Shown in pieces: positions 27,721 through 36,411 of a DNA stretch of 47,343 bases. Made by a program: the position numbers and the translations under genes. How positions within the stretch are numbered: position 1 is the first letter of the stretch; the number at the start of each line of letters is the position of its first letter. The notes below the pieces were generated by a model that was given only the letters and a program-made list of their open reading frames with translations, searched no databases and was not told the origin of the DNA. This DNA is from DASQGA01 sp963722715 (GTDB taxonomy: Bacteria > Actinomycetota > Thermoleophilia > Gaiellales > Gaiellaceae): positions 1 to 47,343 of the forward strand of contig CAVROA010000014.1 of assembly GCA_963722715.1 (NCBI GenBank). Direction: 5' to 3'.

Positions 27721-28473
27721 TCACGACCGCACCGGGATCCCGTGCGCGCCGAGGAACCGCTTGGCTTCCAGCGGCGTCTGCTCGGTGAAGTGGAACATGC
27801 TCGCGGCCGCCACGGCCGCGGTCTTTGCCTGAGTGAGGGCGTTCAGCATGTCCTCGTAGCTGCCGGCGCCGCCGGAAGCGATCACCGGGATCGACACCGC
27901 TCCGCCACGCTTCTGGTCAGCTCGAGGTCGTAGCCGGCCATCGTGCCGTCGCGGTCGATCGAGGTCAGCAGGATCTCGCCGGCCCCCCGGGCCTCGGCTG
28001 CCCGGGCAAGCGCGACCGGATCCTCTCGGTGGCGACCGTCCCCGCGTGCGTCGCCACGGTCCAGCCGCCTTCGGGACGCACGGGCGTCGATCGAGACCAC
28101 GACGCACTGGCTGCCGAACTCGGCCGCCCGGCGCCGATCAGGTCCGGGTTCTCGACCGCGGCGGTGTTGATCGCGACCTTGTCCGCCCCGACCTGGAGCA
28201 GCGCCGGACGTCCTCGACCGATCGCACGCCGCCGCCGACCGTGAGCGGCATGAAGCACTCGTCGGCGAGCTCGTCGATCATCTCGAAGTCGGGCTCACGC
28301 CCTTCGAGCGTGGCCGTGACGTCGAGGAAGACGAGCTCGTCGACGTCGCGCAGGTTGTAGACCTTGATGGCCTGCATGGCGCTGCCGACCCGGCGCCAGC
28401 AGTCGAACCGGACGCCCTTGACGAGGCCGAAGTCCTTGTAGAGCAGGGTCGGCATGATCCGGATCTTCAGCAT
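27721..28473 (-). CDS. HisF-like cyclase-type subunit of a sugar amidination system (WbuZ/HisF2), multiple frameshifts
   Basis: About 250 residues joined. The N-terminus KIRIMPTLLYKDFGLVKGVR and AIKVYNLRDVDELVFLDVTA are typical of the HisF paralogue that accompanies N-acetyl sugar amidotransferases rather than of histidine HisF. After breaks near 28215, 28130 and further ones to 27895 it continues LLQVGADKVAINTAAVENPD, CVVVSIDARAS, GAGEILLTSIDRDGTMAGYD and SIPVIASGGAGSYEDMLNAL, ending FHFTEQTPLEAKRFLGAHG. HisF normally converts PRFAR using ammonia from HisH; here the pair is expected to make ammonia for the amidotransferase upstream. It follows the HisH gene by a few bases. Confidence 0.83.
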
Positions 28474-28479
28474 GCTCGC

Positions 28480-29093
28480 CTAGAGCCCGAGGAAGTTGCG
28501 GAGCACCTGGAAGCCGGCGCGCTGGCTCTTCTCGGGGTGGAACTGGACCCCGCGCACGTGCCCGCGCTCGACCGCCGAGGTGAACCCGCCGCAGTAGGGC
28601 GTCGTCGCGAGCACGTCGCCCTCGTCCTCGCACGCCAGCGTGTAGCTGTGCACGAAGTAGAAGTCCGCCGCCCGTCGAGGCCGGCGAAGAGCGGCGACTC
28701 GCGCTCGCAGACCACTTCGTTCCAGCCGACGTGCGGGATGCGCTCGTCCTCGCCCTGGGGTCGAAGGCGCACGACCTCGCCGTCGATCCAGCCGAGCCCG
28801 GCCTCGTCGCCGCCCTCTTCCCCCTCGTCGCGAGCAGCTGCATGCCGAGGCAGATGCCGAGGAACGGCATCCCGCGCTCCACCACGTAGTCCTCCAGGGC
28901 GTCGTCCATGCCGGCGACGCGGAGGTTGCCATTGCCTCGGGAACGCGCCGACGCCGGGCAGGATGACGGAGCCCGCCTGCCCGAGCTCGGATGCCGTGCG
29001 CACGAGCAGGGGCGCGCCGCCGCACTCCTCGACCGCCCGGCGGACCGAGTCGAGGTTGCACATGCCGTAGTCGACGATCGCGACTGTCTTCAT
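28480..29093 (-). CDS. HisH-like glutaminase subunit of a sugar amidination system (WbuY/HisH2), multiple frameshifts
   Basis: About 205 residues joined from at least four frames. The N-terminus KTVAIVDYGMCNLDSVRRAV with SVILPGVGAFP is the HisH start. Further on come MPFLGICLGMQLLATRG with the glutaminase nucleophile Cys, IPHVGWNEVVCERESPLFAG, ADFYFVHSYTLACEDEGDVL and GVQFHPEKSQRAGFQVLRNF with catalytic His and Glu, ending FLGL and TAG. So the class I amidotransferase triad is complete. It hydrolyses glutamine and channels ammonia to its HisF-like partner. Placed between the amidotransferase and HisF-like genes, an order typical of acetamidino-sugar loci. Breaks lie near 28945, 28910, 28825 and 28680. 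Confidence 0.83.
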
Positions 29094-29114
29094 CGTGGCC
29101 CGGCGCCCCAGGAC

Positions 29115-30358
29115 CTAGGCGGAGGCGGGAAGCGTGCGCTCCCCGGCTCCCACAGCGGAGGCGGCGAGCTCCGCCTCTCGCCCCGCGTCGACGTTGTCGT
29201 AGTTGATCTTCGTCAGGTTCCCGACCGGTCCTTCACGAGCCGTCCCTGCGAGTCGGTGACGAACAGCCTCTTGTTCGTGAAGCGGTCGCAGACGGCACGA
29301 ACTCGTCGACGGTCATGTCGATCTCGTCGAGGATCTCCTCGAGCGGGCGCCGAGGTAGGTCCAGGGGAACTTGCCGTCGTGCCGCTGGACGAGCTGGATA
29401 GCGCTCTCGCGCGTGAGGCGGCCGCGGCGGACGTGCATGCAGGCGAGGTCGGTGGCGCGGCCGAAGCCGTACTTGAGGAACTTGAAGTAGTCGTGGATGC
29501 CGGTCTGGGCGTTGTCGAGGTTCTCGTAGTTGACGAGCGAGCCCTCGACGGTCTTCGGGTACGTCTCGAAGCCGTGCGCCTGGGCGAAGAGCGCGTTCTC
29601 GCAGCCGTCCCACGGCAGGTAGTAGCCGAGGAAGATGCCGGTGACGCCGACGCCGGCGAGCTCCTCGTCGGACGGGTAGGTGTACTGGATCAGGTCCTTG
29701 CGCTCGATGCCGTCGTGCCCGACGAGGTCGGAGACCCGCAGGCCGAGCAGGCCGCCGAACTCCTCGAGCCAGCGGCGCGTCAGCACGTGCTCGTCGGCCG
29801 CGGCCGCCGGGCCGCCGTACTCGTTCTGCGGGTTCTCGCCCCACACGATCAGCGGGATGCCGAACTGCACGGCGATCCGCACCGGCATCGTGAAGATCGT
29901 CACGTGCTCGGGCCACGAGATGTCGCCGACCTGGGTCAGCGCGAGCCGGTTGATCCGGCGGCGCACGACCGGGTTCGTCGTGACCTCGATGTAGTCGACG
30001 CCCAGGCGCTTGAGGTTCTCGATGTTGCGGCGGCCGATCGGCGAGAGCTTGTCGGTCGTCGCGGTCACGCACAGCGGGTTCATGCCGAGCTCGAGCATCC
30101 GGATCGTCTGGAGGTGCTGTCCTTGCCGCCGCTGACGGGGACGATGCAGTCGTAGTTCGAGCCGTCCTCGGAGCGGTAGCGGTCGAGGACCTCGACGAGC
30201 TCGGCCCGGCGCGCAGCCCAGTCGACCTCACCGCGCAGCTCGAAGTAGCGGCAGGCGCTGCAGACGCCCTCGTCGTCGAAGAAGAGGTCGGGCTTCGTCT
30301 CGGGCATCACGCAGCGCGGGCAGTAGCGGATGTACCTCGGCGCTGCCTGGGTCGTCAT
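29115..30358 (-). CDS. N-acetyl sugar amidotransferase (WbuX/PseA type), frameshifted
   Basis: About 410 residues joined. N-terminus RYCPRCVMPETKPDLFFDDE with a Cys pair and CSACRYFEL, suggesting zinc binding; DCIVPVSGGKDST is the PP-loop of ATP-pyrophosphatases. After a missing base near 30115: MNPLCVTATTDKLSPIGRRN, IPLIVWGENPQNEYGGPAAA, GIFLGYYLPWDGCENALFAQ and YFKFLKYGFGRATDLACMHV. Further shifts near 29350, 29300 and 29230 precede LTKINYDNVDAGREAEL and the TAG at 29115-29117. The family converts an N-acetyl group on a sugar to acetamidino using HisH/HisF-derived ammonia; PseA does so for pseudaminic acid in Campylobacter. ATG at 30358 overlaps the PseI stop by 4 bases. Confidence 0.87.
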
Positions 30359-31397
30359 ATTTTGTCCCACGTAATCACCTCGTCGGCCTCGATGTCCACG
30401 CGCGCGAGCCGGCCGACGATCACATCGATGTGCTTCGGCATGACGCCGTAGCCTGGGCGCTTGACGGTAATCATGTTGCGAGTGATGGTTGTCCCGGCCG
30501 GGATGTCCGTGGCTGCGACGACGCTGCTTCGCGCGAAAGGATACATCTCCACGGCCTCAGCTTCGGACGGGCCTTCCAGGCGGCCGGTGCCGAGCGCGGC
30601 CTCGACTTCTCTGATCGCGGCGACCAGGGCGGTCAGCTCGTCAGGCTCGATCGCGAAGGCGTGGTCTGGCCCGGTCATGCCTCGGTCGAGCGTGAAATGC
30701 TTCTCGACGAGCTCGGCACCGAGGGCGACCGCTCCGGTCGGGACCGCGATCCCTTCCGTGTGATCGGAGAGTCCGACGGGAACGCCGAAAGCCTCCCGCA
30801 GGGTCGCCATCGACCGGAGGTTCATGATCTCCGCCGGAGCCGGGTAGAGGGAGGCGCAACGGAGCAGCGCCACCTGGCGATTGCCCGTGCCCCCGACCGC
30901 GCGTAGCGCGTCGTCGATCTCCCCGTAGGTCGCCATGCCCGTGGAGAGGATCACCGGGACGCCCACGGAGGCCGCGGCCTCGATGAGCGGCAGGTCGACG
31001 ATCTCGAACGACGCGATTTTCATCGCCGGGACTCCCACCTCGGCCAGGGACTCGACCGCCTCGTGGTCGAACGGGGTCGAGAAGAAGGCGATCCCGATGC
31101 CCCGAGCATGCTCGGCGAGCTCCGGCTGCCACTCCCGTGGGAGGGCGATCGCGTCGAGGAGCTCCTTCGGGCTTCGCTCGTCCTTCAGATACGTGAACTG
31201 CGGCGTCTTCGAGGAATAGAGGGCGCCTGGTACGTCTGGAACTTGACCGCGTCGGCGCCGGCGGCCGCGGCGACGTCGATCAGCTCCTTCGCGATCCCGA
31301 GGTCGCGGTTGTGATTGGCCCCCGCCTCGGCGATGACGTAGGCGGGCGCGCCGCCGCCGACCGACGCCCGTCGATGGCGAAGGACGGGTGAACCGGT
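30355..31397 (-). CDS. pseI: Pseudaminic acid synthase (NeuB family, PseI), frameshifted
   Basis: About 347 residues. Condenses phosphoenolpyruvate with 2,4-diacetamido-trideoxy-altrose to form pseudaminic acid. Early residues GGGAPAYVIAEAGANHNRDL and GADAVKFQTY; a missing base near 31225; then MKIASFEIVDLPLIEAAASV (the wording typical of PseI rather than NeuB or LegI), ILSTGMATYGEID, GLSDHTEGIAVPTGAVALGA, ELVEKHFTLDRGMTGPDHAF, and a C-terminal SAF/antifreeze-like domain IPAGTTITRNMITVKRPGYG. No ATG, GTG or TTG is present right after the PseC stop, so the start near 31397 is approximate and a base error is likely there too. Coupled by ATGA to the amidotransferase gene behind it. Confidence 0.88.
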
Positions 31398-31399
31398 CG

Positions 31400-32550
31400 C
31401 TAGCGAGTCCGGGGCATCGAGAGCCTGGCCGAGCGTCGTACTACACGTTCGACGTCGGCAACGTTCATCGCAGGGAAGACCGGGATGCGTGAGGGCGCGC
31501 TCGTAATAGGCCTCGCCGCCGGGCACTCATCCTGGGGATGCCCGAGGACGTCCCGGTAGTAGGGCAGGCGGTAGATCGGAATGTAGTGCACCTGGACGCC
31601 GATCCCGGCCGCCCTCATGGCGTCGAAGACGGCGAGCCGCGCCTCAGCGCCCGCGAGGATCTGCACGGGAAAGAGGTGATAGCCGTGGAGCCAGCCTGGG
31701 GCGCGGCGGGCGGCAGCGCCACCCGCTCCTCGCTCCCGAGGAGCTCCCGGTACTGCTCGGCGATGGCGTTCCGCGCCGCCACCCACTCCTCGAGCTTTGA
31801 GCTGGCTCAGACCGAGCGCGCACTGGAAGTCGGTGAACCGGTAGTTGTAGCCGAGCGCTTGCATCTCGTAGTACCAGTCGCCTTCGGTCGGCGAAGGGTC
31901 GATCCGCTCCTTCGTGATTCCTGCGTCCTGAAGAGTCGGAGCCGGCGGTCGAGCTGTCGTCCTCGGTCGCGACCGCGCCGCCCTCGCCCGTGGTCATGGC
32001 CTTGACCGGGTGAAAGGAGAAGGTCGTGAGGTCGGCGCCGCCGGCGCCTCCGACCGGCGCGCCTGCACGCCAGCGCCAAGCGCGTGCGACGCGTCCTCGA
32101 TCACGACGATGCGCTCGCGAACCGGTGCGAGCGGCTCGAGATCGACCGGCAGGCCTGCAAAGCTGACCGTGACGACCGCGCGCGTGCGCTGCCGATCTCG
32201 CGGACCACGCGCTCGCCGTCGAGGTTGAGCGTGGACGGGGAGATGTCGACGAAGCGCGGGCGCGCTCCCTGGTAGAGCACGCAGTTGGCTGAGCCGGCGA
32301 AGGAGAGGGGCGTGGTCAGGACCTCGTCGCCCTCTTCGAGACCGGCGGCGAAGGCGGCGCCATGGAGAGCGGCGGTGCCGTTCGCGAACGCGACGACGTG
32401 CTTGGCGCCGAGGACGCCGGCAAGCGCCTCCTCGAACTGGGCGATCGTCGGTCCCTGGGTGATGAGCGCGCTGCGGAGGGCAGCGGTGACGGCGTTGATG
32501 TCCTCTTCAGAGATCGTCTGGCGGCCGTACGGCAGGAAGCCGCTCGTCAT
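31400..32550 (-). CDS. pseC: UDP-4-amino-4,6-dideoxy-N-acetyl-altrosamine transaminase (PseC), many frameshifts
   Basis: About 385 residues joined. PLP enzyme of the DegT/DnrJ/EryC1 family that transaminates the PseB product. N-terminus TSGFLPYGRQTISEEDINAV, then VVAFANGTAALHGAAFAAGL and ALITQGPTIAQFEEALAGVL; after several breaks, TTFSFHPVKAMTTGEGGAVA with the PLP lysine in HPVK, then MQALGYNYRFTDFQCALGLS, GYHLFPVQILAG and GVQVHYIPIYRLPYYRDVLG. SFHxVK and HYIPIYRLPYY are strong PseC-type signatures. The most heavily broken gene of the window, with about eight frame changes between 32230 and 31420. ATG at 32550 overlaps the PseB stop (ATGA). Confidence 0.85.
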
Positions 32551-33545
32551 CGCACGGTCTCGACCTCGAACGCCACTTCCCTGATTTCTTCGACGCTGAG
32601 CCAGCGATCGTTCCGATCGCTCGAGTAGCGGAAACCCGCAGGCAGCGGACGGCCCTCCTCGACCTCGCGGAGCGGCCAGGAGATGTACTCGGGGAAGATG
32701 ACGTAGCGATCGTCCAGCTCGTAGGAGTGGCGCGACTCGTCCTCGGTGACCAGCACCTCGTGGAACTTCTCTCCGGGGCGAACGCCGATCACACGATGCT
32801 CCGCGTCGGGAGCGATCGCACGTGCGATGTCGACCACCCGCGCGCTCGGAATCTTCGGGACGAAGCTCTCGCCGCCGCCCATCCGGCCGAGGCAATCGAG
32901 CACGAACTGGACGGCCTGGTCGAGGGTGATCAGAAAGCGCGTCATCGTCTCGTCGGTAATCGTGAGAACGCCGGACTCCGCCTGCGCCTTGAAGAGTGGA
33001 ATCACGCTGCCGCGGCTGCCGACGACGTTTCCGTACCGCACGCTCGCGAACCGAGACGGCGAGTCGGCGGCGTAGGCATTGGCTTGCGCGATGATCTTCT
33101 CGGCGCAGAGCTTGGAAGCGCCGTAGAGATTCACCGGGTTGACGGCCTTGTCGGTACTGAGGGCGAGCGTGAGCGGAACCTCGTTCTGGATCGCCGCCGA
33201 GACGACGTTCTCAGCGCCGATCACGTTGGTCTGCACCGCTTCGAATGGGTTGTACTCGCAGGCGGGCACCTGCTTCAACGCTGCGGCGTGAATGATGACG
33301 TCGACGCCGCGCGTCGCCCGGATCAGCCGCGGGAGGTCGCGGACATCGCCCAGGAGAAACCGGAGACGTTCGTCATTCGCGTGCCGGCGCTGGAGCTCGG
33401 ATTGCTTCAGCTCGTCACGACTGAACACGCGGATGGCGTGCGGGTCGTGGTGCTCGAGCACAGCCTCGAGGAACTTCGTCCCGAACGAGCCGGTCGCTCC
33501 CGTGACGAGGATCGTCTTGCCGTTCAGGGTCAAACCGTCTCCCAC
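32547..33545 (-). CDS. pseB: UDP-N-acetylglucosamine 4,6-dehydratase, inverting (PseB)
   Basis: 332 residues, intact. Short-chain dehydrogenase fold: NGKTILVTGATGSFGTKFLE (Rossmann loop), RVFSRDELKQSELQRRHAND, FLLGDVRDLPRLIRATRGVD, IIHAAALKQVPACEYNPFEA, and the catalytic region LALSTDKAVNPVNLYGASKL, the STDKA form of the inverting 4,6-dehydratases. MTRFLITLDQAVQFVLDCLG and VIGVRPGEKFHEVLVTEDES follow. It removes water from UDP-GlcNAc with C5 inversion to give the altro-configured keto sugar, the first step to pseudaminic acid. GTG start at 33545, 29 bp after the PseG-PseH stop; its own stop overlaps PseC. Confidence 0.95.
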   Translation of the reverse strand: MGDGLTLNGKTILVTGATGSFGTKFLEAVLEHHDPHAIRVFSRDELKQSELQRRHANDERLRFLLGDVRDLPRLIRATRGVDVIIHAAALKQVPACEYNPFEAVQTNVIGAENVVSAAIQNEVPLTLALSTDKAVNPVNLYGASKLCAEKIIAQANAYAADSPSRFASVRYGNVVGSRGSVIPLFKAQAESGVLTITDETMTRFLITLDQAVQFVLDCLGRMGGGESFVPKIPSARVVDIARAIAPDAEHRVIGVRPGEKFHEVLVTEDESRHSYELDDRYVIFPEYISWPLREVEEGRPLPAGFRYSSDRNDRWLSVEEIREVAFEVETVR

Positions 33546-33574
33546 ATCGTTGTCTGGGTGCTTCCGGCCACAGG

Positions 33575-34949
33575 TTACGGCCGCGTCTCAATCAGCCGGC
33601 GACTGTCTAGGCGGAGCACGGTCCAGCCCTCCTCTGCCGGGATCGGGGAACCATACCCGGCCCGTTCGAAAGCGCGGCGCGATCCGGTGTTGGCAAGTCT
33701 GATCTCCGCGAGGATCTCGTCGGTCTCCGGCAGCGCGGCCAGAACGAGCTCGCCGACCTCGCGGACCGCCTGCGAGCCGAGGCCGGCACTCCGCCGGTTG
33801 CCTGTCACCGTCACGCTGATCTCAGCCTGTTTGCCTTCCCGGTCGATCCGCACGGTTCCGGCCGGGTCGCCGTCCTGCTCGACGACGAAGAGGAACCGGT
33901 TCGCATCGGCCAGGCTCGCGGACAGCCAGCTCAGCGTGCTCCTCCGGGGTGACGGGATCCGTCACTCGAGACGCCGCGCGCACATCGGGTTCGTTACGCC
34001 AGGCGAGCAACAGGTCGGAATCTTCCTCACGGGCAGGGCGGTAGCGCAAGACCCGCGGAGGCGGGCGCCCGGCAAAGGCTGCCTCGAGGGCGTCCCGGGC
34101 CCGATAGGAGCCGTACCCGTCGACTGTGGCCGGGCCCTTGGCGGCAATACGCTCGCGCTCGGCCTCGTCCGAGAGCCGGGCGAGTCCCGCATCCAGCAGC
34201 TGACCGTCGCCTGCCGAGACCGCGAGGCCCGCTGCGGCGAAGTCCTCTGCGACCACCTGCTGATTCTCCGCGAGAGAGAGGAGAACCGCCGGAACTCCGG
34301 CGCAGGCGAGCTCGTACGGCGTCACGCCGGCTCCGCTGACCGCGAAGTCCGCCCGTGCGACGCGCTCGCCGAACCCTGTGTTTCCTGGGCCGGCGTCGAC
34401 CTCGAAGGCGCCCGCACGCTCGAGAGCAGCCGTGACGGTAGCCAGAAGCGGCGCGTCCGCCGGCCTTCCCCCGAAGGTGACCAGCACACGGGCGAAATCG
34501 CGGGACCGGCGCGCAGAGACGAACGCCGGGTCGACGGGCGCGTAGTCGGGACCTTGAACGGCCCTGGTTTCCTCGGGTGCCCGGAGGCGCTGAGAGGTTC
34601 CAGGGTGATAGCTCAGAACCACGGTCGCTCGCGGCGCGCCCGCGCCGTCGACGAGCGCGGCCGTTGGAACCTCGGCGCTCAGGGCTTCGATGTCGGAAAA
34701 CGGGATCTCGTAGGAGTCGAGGACGGCTGCGTCCGCCTCGGGCGTGATTCCGCCCGGCCCGGGCCAGGGAGAGACGGGAGTCACACCCGCAGACTCGAGT
34801 AGCCGCGCGGCCGTGCCCGCGAAGCGCCCGACGAAGACGGTCTCGGTGCCGGCAGCCTCGAAGGCGCGGGCGAGCTGAAGGCAGCGGGACGTGTGCCCGG
34901 CGCCGATCCGGTCATCCCCGTCGCAGCGAAAGGCGACGAGGCGCGTCAA
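33575..34949 (-). CDS. pseG: Fused PseG UDP-sugar hydrolase and PseH-like GNAT acetyltransferase, one frameshift
   Basis: About 458 residues joined. N-terminal PseG domain: RLVAFRCDGDDRIGAGHTSR then CLQLARAFEAAG, the nucleotide-sugar hydrolase start; AAVLDSYEIPFSDIEALSAE, RVLVTFGGRPADAPLLATVT and FAVSGAGVTPYELACAGVPA, a GT28-like GT-B fold. From about residue 310 a GNAT domain follows (YRPAREEDSDLLLAWRNEPD); after an apparent extra base near 33900 it continues ADANRFLFVVEQDGDPAGTV, ISVTVTGNRRSAGLGSQAVR and LANTGSRRAFERAGYGSPIP. PseG removes UDP and PseH acetylates C4 in the pathway, so both steps are joined here. Start TTG 34949 with a CAGGAG site upstream. First gene of the operon. An upstream extension of the frame is not protein-like. 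Confidence 0.87.
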
Positions 34950-35069
34950 ACTCGAGCTCCTGCGAGTAGATCTCGCAGCTCGCTCTCGAGAAGCGCCATA
35001 CCCGGAAAGTACGCGACGGGCACGCCCTAGCGCCCCGGAACCCGTTGCGGATTGACGTGGCAGCCCAGC

Positions 35070-35101
35070 TTGTCCCTCGCGATTAAGCCATCGGCTACGC
35101 T
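35070..35101 (+). promoter_or_regulatory. Putative promoter, -35 TTGTCC and -10 TACGCT, leaderless type
   Basis: TTGTCC (35070-35075) and TACGCT (35096-35101) lie 20 bases apart, longer than the usual 17. The -10 ends 7 bases before the ATG at 35109. It is in the 159-bp gap between the divergent Pse operon and the GDP-fucose synthase gene. I saw nothing else recognisable in that gap. Confidence 0.4.
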
Positions 35102-35108
35102 TGGAGCG

Positions 35109-36041
35109 ATGCGAGTTCTCGTCACAGGGGGCGGCGGCTTCCTCGGCTCGCACCTGGTCGAGCGGCTCCGGGCGGAGGGCCTCGACCCCATCGTCGCCAG
35201 GCGCGATGACTTCGACCTCACCGATGCCGCGGACGCAGAGCGGCTCTTCGCCGAGACCCGGCCCGAGCTGGTCTTCCACCTCGCGGCCGAGGTCGGCGGC
35301 ATCGGCGCGAACCGCGACAACCCGGGTCGGTACTGGTACGCAAACCTGATGATGGGTGCGCACGTGCTCGAGCAGAGCCGCAAGCTCGGAGTGGAGAAGC
35401 TCGTCCTCGTCGGCACCATCTGCTCGTATCCGAAGCTGGCGCCGATTCCCTTCCACGAAGAGGACCTCTGGAACGGGTATCCGGAGGAAACGAACGCACC
35501 CTACGGAGTCGCGAAGAAGGCGCTCCTGGTGGGAGCACAGTCCTACCGCAACCAGTACGAGATGAACGTCATCTACCTGCTCCCGGTGAACCTCTTCGGC
35601 CCACGGGACAACTTCGATCCGAGCACCTCACATGTGATTCCGGCGCTGATCCGGAAGATGGTCGAAGCACGCGATACCGGGACGGGCCAGGTCGTCCTCT
35701 GGGGGGACGGCTCGCCGACCCGCGAGTTCCTCTACGTCGACGACTGCGCGGAAGCCCTACGGCTCGCCGCCGAACGCTACAACGGCTCTGATCCCGTCAA
35801 CCTCGGGACGGGAGAGGAGATCTCGATCCGCGAGCTTGCCGAGCTGATCGCAGAGCTGACCGGCTACGAGGGAGAGATCGTCTGGGACGCAACGAAGCCG
35901 AACGGTCAGCCCCGGCGCCGCCTCGACGTCTCACGGGCGCAGGAGCACTTCGGCTTCCGTGCCGTCACCCCCCTGCGGGAGGGTCTCGAGCGAACCGTGG
36001 CCTGGTATCTCGAGGCCGCGCCCGAGTACGCGGCTCGCTAG
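35109..36041 (+). CDS. fcl: GDP-L-fucose synthase (GDP-4-keto-6-deoxymannose epimerase/reductase)
   Basis: 310 residues. MRVLVTGGGGFLGSHLVERL, then LVFHLAAEVGGIGANRDNPG, the Fcl-specific LVGTICSYPKLAPIPFHEED with LWNGYPEETNAPYGVAKKAL (the Tyr-x3-Lys catalytic pair), INLYLLPVNLFGPRDNFDPS-like segment and EFLYVDDCAEALRLAAERYN. It converts the Gmd product (encoded at 40001-40996) to GDP-L-fucose by epimerisation and reduction. ATG 35109 is preferred over an upstream in-frame start because the Rossmann motif begins here and the promoter box lies just ahead. It ends only one base from the convergent DUF2304 gene. Confidence 0.93.
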   Translation: MRVLVTGGGGFLGSHLVERLRAEGLDPIVARRDDFDLTDAADAERLFAETRPELVFHLAAEVGGIGANRDNPGRYWYANLMMGAHVLEQSRKLGVEKLVLVGTICSYPKLAPIPFHEEDLWNGYPEETNAPYGVAKKALLVGAQSYRNQYEMNVIYLLPVNLFGPRDNFDPSTSHVIPALIRKMVEARDTGTGQVVLWGDGSPTREFLYVDDCAEALRLAAERYNGSDPVNLGTGEEISIRELAELIAELTGYEGEIVWDATKPNGQPRRRLDVSRAQEHFGFRAVTPLREGLERTVAWYLEAAPEYAAR

Positions 36042-36042
36042 C

Positions 36043-36411
36043 CTAATCCTGGGGCTCGATCTCGCGGCGCTTCTCCCCCAGCTTTGCCTCGAGCAATCCG
36101 ATTCTCTGGGCCAACCTGATGTTCTGCTCCGAGAGCTTCGAGATCACCGTCGAGTAGTGGAGAAGCACGACGAGGATGAAGAACGCGCCCAGGACGAAGA
36201 GCGCCGAAGGCGGGTAGGCAATTCCGACCAGGTCCGCGATGCGGCCCAGGGCGTCGCGCCAGAGCGCGAGCACGAGCATGACGATTCCAGTCAGCAACCA
36301 GAGGAGTGCGTAGCGCTCCTGTAGTCGCCGGCTGCGCATCAGCTCGAAGATCACGAGCAGGAGCCCGAACGAGGCGATTGCGGCGACGATGGAAACGCGA
36401 AGCGGGGTCAT
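36043..36411 (-). CDS. DUF2304 family small membrane protein
   Basis: 122 residues with three hydrophobic segments: IVAAIASFGLLLVIFELMRS, YALLWLLTGIVMLVLALWRD and ALFVLGAFFILVVLLHYSTV, then a charged helical tail. DUF2304 proteins commonly sit next to DPM-like GT2 genes in polysaccharide loci, as here (its ATG overlaps the stop of the GT2 gene upstream). They are thought to be membrane partners for the GT2 enzyme, but the role is not established. Last gene of a minus-strand unit starting at 41931. Confidence 0.88.
   Translation of the reverse strand: MTPLRVSIVAAIASFGLLLVIFELMRSRRLQERYALLWLLTGIVMLVLALWRDALGRIADLVGIAYPPSALFVLGAFFILVVLLHYSTVISKLSEQNIRLAQRIGLLEAKLGEKRREIEPQD

Noticed and set aside
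27721..29093. HisF and HisH as primary histidine biosynthesis genes
   Set aside because: They sit within the Pse operon beside a WbuX-type amidotransferase, and the HisF sequence (TLLYKDFGLVKGVR) is of the amidination-associated kind; no other his genes are nearby.
34950..35456. In-frame upstream extension of the PseG gene to about 35456
   Set aside because: It lies opposite GDP-fucose synthase and is not protein-like; the PseG fold starts at the TTG at 34949 with a good ribosome site.
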